Assembly (NCBI GenBank): GCA_007125875.1
Contig: SLCI01000018.1
Span: 1 to 8,380, forward strand
Source of the DNA: Kiritimatiellia bacterium
Lineage (GTDB): Bacteria; Verrucomicrobiota; Kiritimatiellia; SLAD01
Reading direction: 5' to 3'
DNA: 8,380 bases
Below, in pieces: positions 1 through 4,964 of the stretch. Made by a program: the position numbers and the translations under genes. Within the stretch, counting starts at the first letter, position 1; each line of letters starts with the position of its first letter. The notes under the pieces are model-generated. The model was not told the DNA's origin and made no database searches. It saw only the letters and a program-made list of their open reading frames with translations.

Positions 1-1
1 C

Positions 2-208
<207 letters not shown>

Positions 209-214
209 TCAAAA

Positions 215-270
215 AACCGGTAAATGCCGGTTGACACGTATGAGCGGGGTGCCTAGAGTACCCCGCTCAT
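215..270 (+). terminator. Tandem hairpins after groEL, possible terminator
   Basis: Two hairpins follow the groEL stop. The first pairs AACCGG (215-220) with CCGGTT (227-232). The second is a perfect 11-bp stem, ATGAGCGGGGT (240-250) with ACCCCGCTCAT (260-270), around a 9-base loop. The second stem is GC-rich enough to stop polymerase, but what follows (TCTGTCTATA) is only moderately U-rich, so it may be an attenuator or mRNA-stabilising end rather than a strong intrinsic terminator. It overlaps the candidate rpoZ promoter. Confidence 0.5.
231..259 (+). promoter_or_regulatory. Candidate sigma70-type promoter for rpoZ
   Basis: A perfect -35 box TTGACA (231-236) is followed after exactly 17 bp by TAGAGT (254-259), a 4 of 6 match to the -10 consensus. 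Transcription would start near 266 and reach the rpoZ start at 317 after about 50 bases. The boxes lie within the hairpin region after groEL, so the two readings compete; part of the match could be chance. Confidence 0.42.
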
Positions 271-316
271 TCTGTCTATACCTCTGCGTGTAGTCACCCT
301 ATGGAGGACGAAAGCC

Positions 317-556
317 TTGAATACTAAAAGTTTAGATGCGGCCAAAGAGCGCATTCCCAACATCCCGTTGCTGATCAACGTGGTGGCCCGACGCGTGCGC
401 CAGCTGAATCGCGGCCAGCGACCGCTCTTAAAGCCGGATACCCCGCAAACGCCCAACCTCGATATCGCCCTGCGCGAGATCGCGGAAGGAAAATTGACCG
501 CGGAAATCGCGTTCAAAAGCGAAAGCGCGGCCGAGGGGAACGTAATTACGCTTTAA
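317..556 (+). CDS. rpoZ: DNA-directed RNA polymerase omega subunit
   Basis: A 79-residue protein resembling the small omega subunit, which clamps the C-terminal part of beta-prime and helps assemble RNA polymerase. The diagnostic part is residues 4-32, with KERIPNIPLLINVVARRVRQ followed by LN; the ARRVRQL core is the conserved beta-prime contact. The second half (LDIALREIAEGKLTAEI) fits the usual amphipathic helix with a conserved A-x-x-EI-x-x-GKL pattern. The start is a TTG, chosen because GGAGGA (303-308) stands eight bases upstream and because the protein then begins just before the conserved block; the ATG at 301 opens only an eight-codon frame. It sits alone between a candidate promoter and a strong terminator, so it is probably monocistronic. 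The omega assignment rests on short-motif similarity but is quite secure. Confidence 0.88.
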   Translation: MNTKSLDAAKERIPNIPLLINVVARRVRQLNRGQRPLLKPDTPQTPNLDIALREIAEGKLTAEIAFKSESAAEGNVITL

Positions 557-580
557 GCGACTCGTCGCTGAAGTTGACGT

Positions 581-637
581 AAACGCTATTCGTCCGCGAT
601 GCTTGGCATGCGCAGGCGAATAGCGTTTTTCTTTTTA
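581..637 (+). terminator. Intrinsic terminator after rpoZ
   Basis: A 12-bp perfect outer stem pairs AAACGCTATTCG (581-592) with CGAATAGCGTTT (617-628). The loop contains a small inner hairpin (ATGC 599-602 with GCAT 606-609). A T-tract, TTTTTCTTTTT, runs through 626-637. This is a textbook rho-independent terminator about 25 bases past the rpoZ stop. Confidence 0.88.
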
Positions 638-640
638 ACC

Positions 641-795
641 AACAACTGCATTTACTTTTCGATACATTCTCAGGGCAACAAAGAGGTTGCCCCTCCAGTG
701 CACATTAAGAAAATCTAAGCCGTAAGAAACATTCCGGAGGGACGCGCTCCGTCGCGTTCGCCGAGAATATACTGAAAAGTATTGGAAGTGGCATA
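641..795. repeat. Inverted-repeat element, copy 1 (before smpB)
   Basis: The outer arms are imperfectly complementary: TACTTTTCGATACATTCTC (653-671) pairs with the complement of the segment at 764-782, matching at 16 of 19 positions. Inside lie a perfect 7-bp hairpin GGGCAAC/GTTGCCC (673-679 with 686-692) and a CGGAG/CTCCG hairpin (735-739 with 747-751). A diverged copy with the same arms lies at 2335-2453. Shared stretches are CATTT..TTTTCG.TAC.TTCTC.GGGCAACA on the left and GAGAATA..CTGAAA.GTATTGGAA on the right. No ORF is present. It looks like a small non-coding dispersed element, or a structured leader, ending about ten bases before smpB. Confidence 0.7.
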
Positions 796-804
796 GCACC
801 CATC

Positions 805-1296
805 ATGACAGCATCACCCGCCAAATCCGCCCCCGGCGGCATCAAAGTCATCACCACCAACCGCAAAGCGCAGCGGGACTTTCACGTGCTCGAAAAACTC
901 GAAGCGGGCGTGGAACTGCGCGGCACCGAGGTGAAATCCATCCGGCAAGGCAATCTCACCCTCAACGACGGCTTTGCCCGCCTCGAAAAAAACGGCGAGG
1001 TCCTGCTCTACGGCATTCACATCAACCCGTACGATCACGGCAACGTCCACAATCACGACCCCGATCGCCCGCGCAAATTGTTGCTGCACCGCCGCGAAAT
1101 CAAACGCCTGTTCGGCCAAACCGCGGTGAAGGGACACTCATTAGTACCGCTGCGCGCCTATTTTCGGCGCGGTAACGTCAAAATCGAGCTAGGCCTCTGC
1201 AAAGGCAAACAAACCATCGACAAACGCGAAGACCTCAAACGCAAAACCGCCGATCGCGAAGCAGAACGCGCCATGTCCGCTCGAAATCGCCGTTAA
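805..1296 (+). CDS. smpB: SsrA-binding protein SmpB
   Basis: SmpB binds tmRNA and delivers it to stalled ribosomes, where its C-terminal tail occupies the empty mRNA channel during trans-translation. The 163-residue protein has the full family layout: N-terminal beta-barrel entry IKVITTNRKAQRDFHVLEK (residues 13-31), the signature GVELRGTEVKSIRQGNLTL, the NPYDHGNVHNHDPDRPRKLL segment, the H-R-R-E-I box, and LVPLRAYFRRGNVKIELGLCKGK. It ends in a basic tail (TIDKREDLKRKTADREAERA) that would become helical in the ribosome. The length is near the usual 150-165. The ATG at 805 is the only sensible start, since the conserved domain begins 12 codons later; no good Shine-Dalgarno is visible (GGAAGTGG at 784-791 is weak and far). 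No tmRNA gene (ssrA) is seen nearby. It stands alone, followed by repeats. Confidence 0.97.
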   Translation: MTASPAKSAPGGIKVITTNRKAQRDFHVLEKLEAGVELRGTEVKSIRQGNLTLNDGFARLEKNGEVLLYGIHINPYDHGNVHNHDPDRPRKLLLHRREIKRLFGQTAVKGHSLVPLRAYFRRGNVKIELGLCKGKQTIDKREDLKRKTADREAERAMSARNRR

Positions 1297-1299
1297 ACA

Positions 1300-1376
1300 G
1301 AGGTTGTCATGTCGAGCGGAGTCCCGATCACGCCGCAAGGCGGGTATCGGGGCGAAGTCGAGACATCTCGATCCCC
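1300..1376 (+). repeat. GGTTGTCAT-type dispersed repeat, copy 1 (expanded)
   Basis: The segment starts GAGGTTGTCATGTCGAGCGG four bases after the smpB stop and ends CATCTCGATCCC. It matches the shorter copy at 1531-1570 on both sides of a 36-base insert, which carries a CCCGAT/ATCGGG stem enclosing a CGCC-GCAA-GGCG hairpin (1323-1351). A related copy lies at 8257-8289. Variants of GTCATCCCGAGCGAAGTCGA are, to my knowledge, a widespread intergenic repeat in several bacterial phyla. Confidence 0.75.
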
Positions 1377-1530
1377 GCCAACAGCCCTCCGCTGTCCGCA
1401 GCAGACCCCGACTAAGCCTGACCCGCAAGCGTTAGGACGTGGACTATCGGACGCAAAGGCCACCGCCTAACGGCGGCAGCTACGAGAGTTCACGCTGTAG
1501 CCGCGTCCATTAGGACGTGGATCAATGCAC
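1377..1530. repeat. Repeat-rich non-coding spacer with hairpins
   Basis: I see no gene here. TTAGGACGTGGA occurs twice (1432-1443 and 1510-1521). The second copy is the right arm of an 8-bp hairpin (1501-1508 with 1513-1520, one G-T pair, ATTA loop). A further hairpin CCGCC/GGCGG lies at 1463-1476, and CGTTAGG (1430-1436) is complementary to CCTAACG (1466-1472). Together this looks like one folded repeat unit filling the space between the two GGTTGTCAT copies. Confidence 0.6.
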
Positions 1531-1570
1531 GAGGTTGTCATATCGAGCGGAGTCCCGACATCTCGATCCC
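1531..1570 (+). repeat. GGTTGTCAT-type dispersed repeat, copy 2 (short form)
   Basis: The segment runs from GAGGTTGTCATATCGAGCGG to CATCTCGATCCC. It has one base difference from copy 1 in the first 20 and lacks copy 1's 36-base insert. It lies in the same orientation 231 bp downstream. The frame open through it upstream of vapB is repeat sequence and not part of the antitoxin. Confidence 0.75.
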
Positions 1571-1648
1571 AACCAGCAACGGCTGCTCGCGAAGGCAGCC
1601 GGCAGACGAAGCAAACTCCGCGCATGGCCTGCAAGTGTAGAATGAGAT

Positions 1649-1679
1649 CAACACCGCTCGGGGGGGGACACTGGTGTTG
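1649..1679. other. Hairpin with G8 loop upstream of vapBC
   Basis: CAACACC (1649-1655) pairs perfectly with GGTGTTG (1673-1679). The loop contains a run of eight G (1660-1667). There is no T-tract after it. It may isolate vapBC from readthrough transcription, or simply be the edge of the repeat region. Confidence 0.45.
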
Positions 1680-1693
1680 GCTCAAAAGGCGCC

Positions 1694-1730
1694 TTGACTG
1701 TATGCATATAAAATACATACTGATGCATAT
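1694..1730 (+). promoter_or_regulatory. Candidate vapBC promoter and autoregulatory operator
   Basis: This AT-rich island has a TTGACT -35-like box (1694-1699), a TATAAA box (1707-1712) and a CATACT box (1716-1721, 16 bp from the -35). ATGCATAT occurs twice (1702-1709 and 1723-1730), 21 bp apart, which is two helical turns. GTATGCAT (1700-1707) and ATACATAC (1713-1720) form an inverted repeat with one mismatch. VapBC complexes usually repress their own promoter through such sites, so this is a plausible operator. No Shine-Dalgarno is visible before the vapB ATG. Confidence 0.5.
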
Positions 1731-1929
1731 GAGAACAACACTCAACATCGACGATAGTGTGATCCAAAAGGCCCGCGCCATGACCGGCATTAAAGAGAAG
1801 ACGTCTTTGGTCCATATGGGCCTCGAGGCACTCATAGCAAGAGAAAGCGCCGTTCGCTTGGCAAAACTTGGGGGATATCAACAGAATCTCAAAAGCGTTC
1901 CCAGGAGACGAAGTCGGGGGGGCCAATGA
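1729..1929 (+). CDS. vapB: Type II antitoxin, VapB family
   Basis: A 66-residue antitoxin predicted to bind and neutralise the VapC RNase and to repress the shared promoter. The N-terminal MRTTLNIDDSVIQKARAMTG followed by IKEKTSLVHMGLEALIARES is the ribbon-helix-helix-like pattern of the short VapB family (MRTTLNID, then TGI-K-K-T-LV and the second helix). The C-terminal part (LAKLGGYQQNLKSVPRRRSR) is the usual segment that wraps the toxin, ending in the PRRRS typical of the family. The ATG at 1729 is chosen because the family begins MRTTLNID; an in-frame ATG at 1723 would add two residues. The frame is open further upstream to an ATG at 1525, but that part is repeat sequence. With no visible ribosome site and a TATAAA box about 17 bases before, translation could be near-leaderless. 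The stop overlaps vapC by ATGA. Confidence 0.88.
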   Translation: MRTTLNIDDSVIQKARAMTGIKEKTSLVHMGLEALIARESAVRLAKLGGYQQNLKSVPRRRSRGGQ

Positions 1930-2282
1930 CGCTGGTGGACACCTCTGTGTGGATCGACCACTTTCGAGATGGTGATAAGTTGTTGCAGGATATGCTTATG
2001 AATGGGGAAGTGCTAACGCACCCCCTTGTAATTGGCGAATTGGCATGCGGGAACCTCGCCCGCAGAGATGAGGTACTGGAATACCTTGTGGCATTACCGT
2101 CGGTCGCAGTGGCCACTCATGGCGAAGTGATGCATATGATCAACTCGAAGAATCTGCATGGGAGGGGATTGGGCTTCATAGACATGCACTTAATCGCGTC
2201 ATCTCTGATTGATCACGCTGAACTCTGGACGAAGGATCGTCGGCTTGCTTCAGTTGTTGGATCTCTGACCAGAGAACGGTGA
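1926..2282 (+). CDS. vapC: PIN-domain ribonuclease toxin, VapC family
   Basis: A 118-residue PIN-domain toxin, in this family a magnesium-dependent endoribonuclease that typically cleaves tRNA or rRNA and arrests growth until VapB binds it. The acidic metal-binding residues are in the expected places: D5 in LVDTSVWIDHF, E38 in VIGELACGN, D86 in GLGFIDMHLIAS and D104 in LWTKDRRL. The length is near the family norm, and no catalytic residue is missing, so it is probably active. The ATG overlaps the vapB stop by four bases, giving translational coupling; a G-run (1916-1922) takes the place of a clear Shine-Dalgarno. The pair is bounded by repeats on both sides, which fits a mobile or accessory module inserted between smpB and the recA operon. 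The RNA target cannot be told from sequence. Confidence 0.93.
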   Translation: MTLVDTSVWIDHFRDGDKLLQDMLMNGEVLTHPLVIGELACGNLARRDEVLEYLVALPSVAVATHGEVMHMINSKNLHGRGLGFIDMHLIASSLIDHAELWTKDRRLASVVGSLTRER

Positions 2283-2297
2283 GCCAAAAATCGGCAA

Positions 2298-2334
2298 CAA
2301 TTTCGTAAAATTGCTTAGATTTCTCGAAATCTTT
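2298..2334 (+). terminator. Weak AT-rich hairpins after vapC
   Basis: Two small perfect hairpins follow the vapC stop: CAATTT/AAATTG (2298-2303 with 2308-2313) and AGATTT/AAATCT around a CTCG loop (2317-2322 with 2327-2332), then TTTAT. The stems are AT-rich, so termination strength is doubtful. Confidence 0.35.
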
Positions 2335-2453
2335 ATACCAGTTTCCATTTTTTTTCGGTACCTTCTCTGGGCAACACGGCCTGTCCGCCGGAGCGTGTGG
2401 AACAGGCGGGAGCCTCCGCTGAGAATAGTCTGAAACGTATTGGAAACCGGTAT
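2335..2453. repeat. Inverted-repeat element, copy 2 (before the recA operon)
   Basis: The left arm begins ATACCAGTTTCCAT (2335-2348); the right arm ends TTGGAAACCGGTAT (2440-2453). These termini pair with one G-T type difference, and complementarity continues with mismatches inwards to TTCTC (2363-2367) and GAGAA (2421-2425). Inside, GCCTGT (2379-2384) pairs with ACAGGC (2402-2407). The arms match the element at 641-795, but the centres differ. No ORF and no obvious target-site duplication are seen. It is either a MITE-like non-autonomous element or a recurrent structured leader. Confidence 0.7.
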
Positions 2454-2562
2454 TATTTGACCCATGCGCGTTGCCCGAAAAATTCTTTCACTTTTTCGCG
2501 GAAATCGTCGCCGCTCGTTTCCCTTTCTTCCTGTAGTCAAAAAACTAGCAGGGAGAAAGATG

Positions 2563-2988
2563 ATGAGAATATGGATTGTACCGGCTTTGTTCGCCATGTT
2601 TTGGATGCCACAGCTGTTCCCGGAAAAGGAGATCTGGCCGGATTCCGATTATGACCTCTTTATGTTCGAATCGGAAAACGGTGACGGCATGGCCGTGGTG
2701 ACGATGGACCCGTTCTTCGATGAAACCGGTTGGGCCGTCAAGGTCTGGCGCGCCGACGTCCACATGCGCGTCGGTTCCATCACCGTCCACGAAGAAATTC
2801 TGTTCCGCGCCAAGAAGGTCAAGCGCGATACCTTGGTCTTCGTGGAAACCGCGTGGGGGACTGAGCTACATATATACGAGGCTCATCCAGACATGGGGCC
2901 GGATGCCACGCGACGACGCCGCTGGGCCGCCCGTACCGACGGCCTCGAGGAACTGCACCCCGTCCGCGGACACGGCCCCTTTACATGA
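2563..2988 (+). CDS. Hypothetical protein with N-terminal hydrophobic segment
   Basis: I do not recognise this 141-residue protein. It starts MRIWIVPALFAMFWMPQLFP, a single hydrophobic stretch that could be a signal peptide or membrane anchor, though there is no clear Ala-X-Ala cleavage site. The rest is acidic and probably beta-rich (YDLFMFESENGDGMAVVTMD, VKVWRADVHMRVGSITVHEE, DTLVFVETAWGTELHIYEAH), ending in an arginine-rich, low-complexity tail. The ATG at 2563 is preferred because AGGGAG (2550-2555) lies seven bases before it. ATG 2560 is also possible; ATG 2464 would add 33 basic residues and lacks a ribosome site. Its TGA overlaps the thpR ATG, so the two are translationally coupled and likely co-transcribed with recA. 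That says the product is made together with them, not what it does. Confidence 0.7.
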   Translation: MRIWIVPALFAMFWMPQLFPEKEIWPDSDYDLFMFESENGDGMAVVTMDPFFDETGWAVKVWRADVHMRVGSITVHEEILFRAKKVKRDTLVFVETAWGTELHIYEAHPDMGPDATRRRRWAARTDGLEELHPVRGHGPFT

Positions 2989-3623
2989 GCGCAACCCGAC
3001 CATTTAAAGCGAGCACACCCACCGAGGACGTGGCCCGCCTGTTCATCGCCCTCTCGCTCGACGACGCCATACGAAATCAGGTCTCCACTTGCCAGGAGCA
3101 GTTGAAGCCACTACTTCCCGGCGTGCGCTGGGTCGCAACCGACGCCATGCACCTGACCCTCGTCTTTTTAGGCGAGCAATCGCGGGACCACGTACCGGAA
3201 CTGGCCGAACTGGTTACCGCCAGCGCCGAAAACATCCCGCCGTTCCAGTGGTCACTCGGCCCACTCGGCTCATTCGGGCGGCCGCGCCAGCCCAGTGTGA
3301 TCTGGATCGGGCTGAGGGAGGAACCCGTCGCCTTGATGGATCTACAGAACCGCCTTCAAATAGCATTTCAAACGAGCGGGTATGCCATCGAAACGCGCCC
3401 ATTTCATCCTCACATCACGCTCGGCCGGGCACGTCGCAGTCAGCGCGACAAAGGACGCCCCCGTTTGGATGCCGACTCATTGACAGCGGCTATGCGTTCC
3501 GTTAGCGTTACGTCCGGTGGACCGAGTCGCATCGCACACGTTCATTTGATCGAAAGCCGGTTATCCCCCGCCGGGGCTCAGTACGAGGTCTTACACACAG
3601 CACCACTAAAAGGAGAAGTTTAA
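2985..3623 (+). CDS. thpR: RNA 2',3'-cyclic phosphodiesterase (2H family)
   Basis: A 212-residue member of the 2H phosphoesterase superfamily, historically called 2'-5' RNA ligase (LigT), now ThpR. The family opens 2',3'-cyclic phosphates on RNA ends and can join tRNA halves in vitro. Both catalytic H-x-T-L motifs are present and well spaced: HLTL at residues 56-59 (in MHLTLVFLGE) and HITL at 143-146 (in FHPHITLGRAR). The opening RLFIALSLDDAIR (18-30) and RWVATDAMHLTL are family hallmarks. The N-terminus carries about 15 extra residues before the conserved RLFIAL, so a later start is conceivable. ATG 2985 is favoured by the ATGA overlap with the gene before it. RecA begins two bases after its stop. 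ThpR next to recA is a pairing I know from several bacterial groups. Confidence 0.93.
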   Translation: MSATRPFKASTPTEDVARLFIALSLDDAIRNQVSTCQEQLKPLLPGVRWVATDAMHLTLVFLGEQSRDHVPELAELVTASAENIPPFQWSLGPLGSFGRPRQPSVIWIGLREEPVALMDLQNRLQIAFQTSGYAIETRPFHPHITLGRARRSQRDKGRPRLDADSLTAAMRSVSVTSGGPSRIAHVHLIESRLSPAGAQYEVLHTAPLKGEV

Positions 3624-3625
3624 TC

Positions 3626-4669
3626 ATGGCCGCAGCAAAAGCGAAAAAATCAGAGAGTGCCGATAACAAGAACGTGCCCGCCTCGTTGAGCGCGGTCCTG
3701 GCCCAAATCCAGAAGGAATACGGCGACGGTGCCATCATGCGCCTGGGTGACGAAGAGGCACCAAAGGCGATCGCTTGCATTCCCACCGGCGCCCTCACCC
3801 TCGATATCGCCCTGGGTATCGGCGGCGTTCCGCGCGGCCGAGTCGTCGAAATTTACGGACCGGAATCTTCCGGTAAAACCACGCTCGTTTCACATATCAT
3901 CGCCAACGCCCAAAAGAATGGCGGACTGGCCGCTTTCATCGATACCGAACACGCATTGGACCCCGGCTACGCCCGAAAAATCGGCGTGAACGTGGATGAT
4001 CTACTCGTCTCCCAGCCGGATTCCGGTGAGGAAGCGCTAAACATCGCTGAGCAACTGGTCAAAAGTAACTCGCTCGATGTCGTCGTGGTCGATTCCGTCG
4101 CCGCCTTGGCGCCACGCGCGGAACTGGAAGGCAATATGGGTGATTCGCACGTCGGCTTGCAGGCCCGCTTAATGTCGCAAGCCCTGCGCAAACTCACCGC
4201 CGCCATCAATCGTTCTAAGACCTGCTGCATCTTCACCAATCAGATCCGCGAAAAGATCGGCGTCATGTTCGGCAATCCGGAAACAACGCCCGGCGGCCGC
4301 GCCCTCAAATTCTATTCGTCCGTCCGGCTCGATATCCGCCGCATCGCCAACCTCAAGGATTCCACCGGCCGCGTCTACGGCAGCCGCACGAAGGTGAAAG
4401 TGGTGAAAAACAAGGTCGCACCGCCGTTCACCGAAGCGGAATTCGATATCCTCTACGCCGAAGGTATATCCTGGACCGGCTCAATCATTGACGCCGCCGT
4501 ACAGTACAACCTGATCGAGAAACGCGGCTCCTGGCTTTCATACGAAGGGGACCAAATTGGACAAGGTCGCGATGCGGCTGCCCGAGCATTAAAAGAAGAC
4601 GCCGATCTGCAGAAAAAGCTGATCGACAAGATCATGGAAGCGCACGCGGGCGTCCAAAGTACCCGTTAA
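3626..4669 (+). CDS. recA: Recombinase RecA
   Basis: The 347-residue strand-exchange ATPase of homologous recombination; in SOS-competent bacteria it also activates LexA self-cleavage. The Walker A motif is GPESSGKT (78-85), the catalytic glutamate is in IDTEHALDPGYA (E108), the Walker B strand is DVVVVDS (151-157), and the DNA-binding region runs through FTNQIREKIGVMFGNPETTP (203-222). The MAW-type signature ALKFYSSVRLDIRR (226-239) follows. The start is set by GGAG (3612-3615) inside the end of thpR. A lysine-rich 20-residue N-terminal leader precedes the conserved core. The C-terminus stops at MEAHAGVQSTR without the strongly acidic tail of the E. coli protein. No LexA-type operator was recognised upstream. 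It is probably the last gene of a three-gene operon, as a 329-bp non-coding spacer follows. Confidence 0.98.
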   Translation: MAAAKAKKSESADNKNVPASLSAVLAQIQKEYGDGAIMRLGDEEAPKAIACIPTGALTLDIALGIGGVPRGRVVEIYGPESSGKTTLVSHIIANAQKNGGLAAFIDTEHALDPGYARKIGVNVDDLLVSQPDSGEEALNIAEQLVKSNSLDVVVVDSVAALAPRAELEGNMGDSHVGLQARLMSQALRKLTAAINRSKTCCIFTNQIREKIGVMFGNPETTPGGRALKFYSSVRLDIRRIANLKDSTGRVYGSRTKVKVVKNKVAPPFTEAEFDILYAEGISWTGSIIDAAVQYNLIEKRGSWLSYEGDQIGQGRDAAARALKEDADLQKKLIDKIMEAHAGVQSTR

Positions 4670-4684
4670 GGACGTCGCAAGCCG

Positions 4685-4858
4685 TTTTCCAATCATTGGA
4701 AGATTTCTTGACGATTTTTCCAATCGTTGGAAGAAAAACAGGGTCGTTTTCCAGTCGTTGGAAACTTTTGAGTGGTTTTTTCCAATCATTGGAAAAAAAT
4801 GGCCGGACTTTTCCAATCGTTGGAACTTTTTTGAGACGATTTTCCAATCGTTGGAAAC
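4685..4858. repeat. Six palindromes TTTTCCAATCRTTGGAA at exact 31-bp period
   Basis: The 15-bp cores TTCCAATCRTTGGAA begin at 4687, 4718, 4749, 4780, 4811 and 4842, five successive steps of exactly 31 bp. Each is a 6-bp inverted repeat TTCCAA/TTGGAA around TCA or TCG. The only change in an arm is A to G in unit 3 (TTCCAGTCGTTGGAA). Every core is preceded by a T-run. The 16-bp spacers differ in sequence but not in length: spacers 2 and 4 contain an A5 tract at or next to their left end, while spacers 1, 3 and 5 are T-rich with TTGA. The array starts 16 bp after the recA stop. It could be a multi-site operator, an architectural protein-binding array, or a set of RNA hairpins. Confidence 0.93.
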
Positions 4859-4894
4859 CGATAAATTAGAGAGATAGCCGGCCGAAGGCCGTCC

Positions 4895-4964
4895 TAATCT
4901 CAATCTTAATCGTAATCCTAATCATAATCGATTAGGATTAAGATCAGGATTACGATTATGATTT
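4895..4964. repeat. Palindrome of degenerate TAATCN hexamers
   Basis: Six head-to-tail hexamers on the left (TAATCT, CAATCT, TAATCG, TAATCC, TAATCA, TAATCG; 4895-4930) meet the mirrored series CGATTA, GGATTA, AGATCA, GGATTA, CGATTA, TGATTT (4929-4964). The centre is the perfect palindrome TAATCGATTA (4925-4934). Five positions of each hexamer can pair across the axis, while the sixth mostly does not. It ends 34 bp before the alaS ATG, so the alaS 5' leader may fold into this hairpin if transcription starts upstream. Confidence 0.85.

Noticed and set aside
768..773. TATACT as a -10 box for smpB
   Set aside because: A good -10 match, but no -35-like box at 16-18 bp upstream, and the equivalent place in the second element copy reads TAGTCT.
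1525..1728. N-terminal extension of the vapB frame to an ATG at 1525
   Set aside because: The sequence is dispersed repeat and hairpin DNA with no ribosome site, and the VapB family begins at MRTTLNID (1729).
2381..2405. CTGT...ACAG as a LexA (SOS) box upstream of the recA operon
   Set aside because: The half-sites are 17 bp apart instead of 8 and are the stem of a hairpin inside the repeat element.
2464..2562. Longer start for the hypothetical gene at ATG 2464
   Set aside because: No Shine-Dalgarno, and a very basic stretch before a natural signal-like start; AGGGAG at 2550-2555 supports 2563. The similar spacing from the repeat element to this ATG keeps it as a minor option.
3089..3505. 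138-residue ORF inside thpR
   Set aside because: Alternate frame of thpR, whose two HxTL motifs establish the true frame; composition is arginine- and proline-rich as in shadow frames.
4685..4858. CRISPR array with 31-bp period
   Set aside because: Repeats are 15-17 bp perfect palindromes, spacers are only 16 bp, T- or A-rich and partly similar to each other, and there are no cas genes or leader.
4589..4903. Minus-strand ORFs with repeated FQRLEK / SNDWK peptides
   Set aside because: They are translations of the 31-bp palindrome array, which shifts frame each unit; no start signals and overlap with the recA end.
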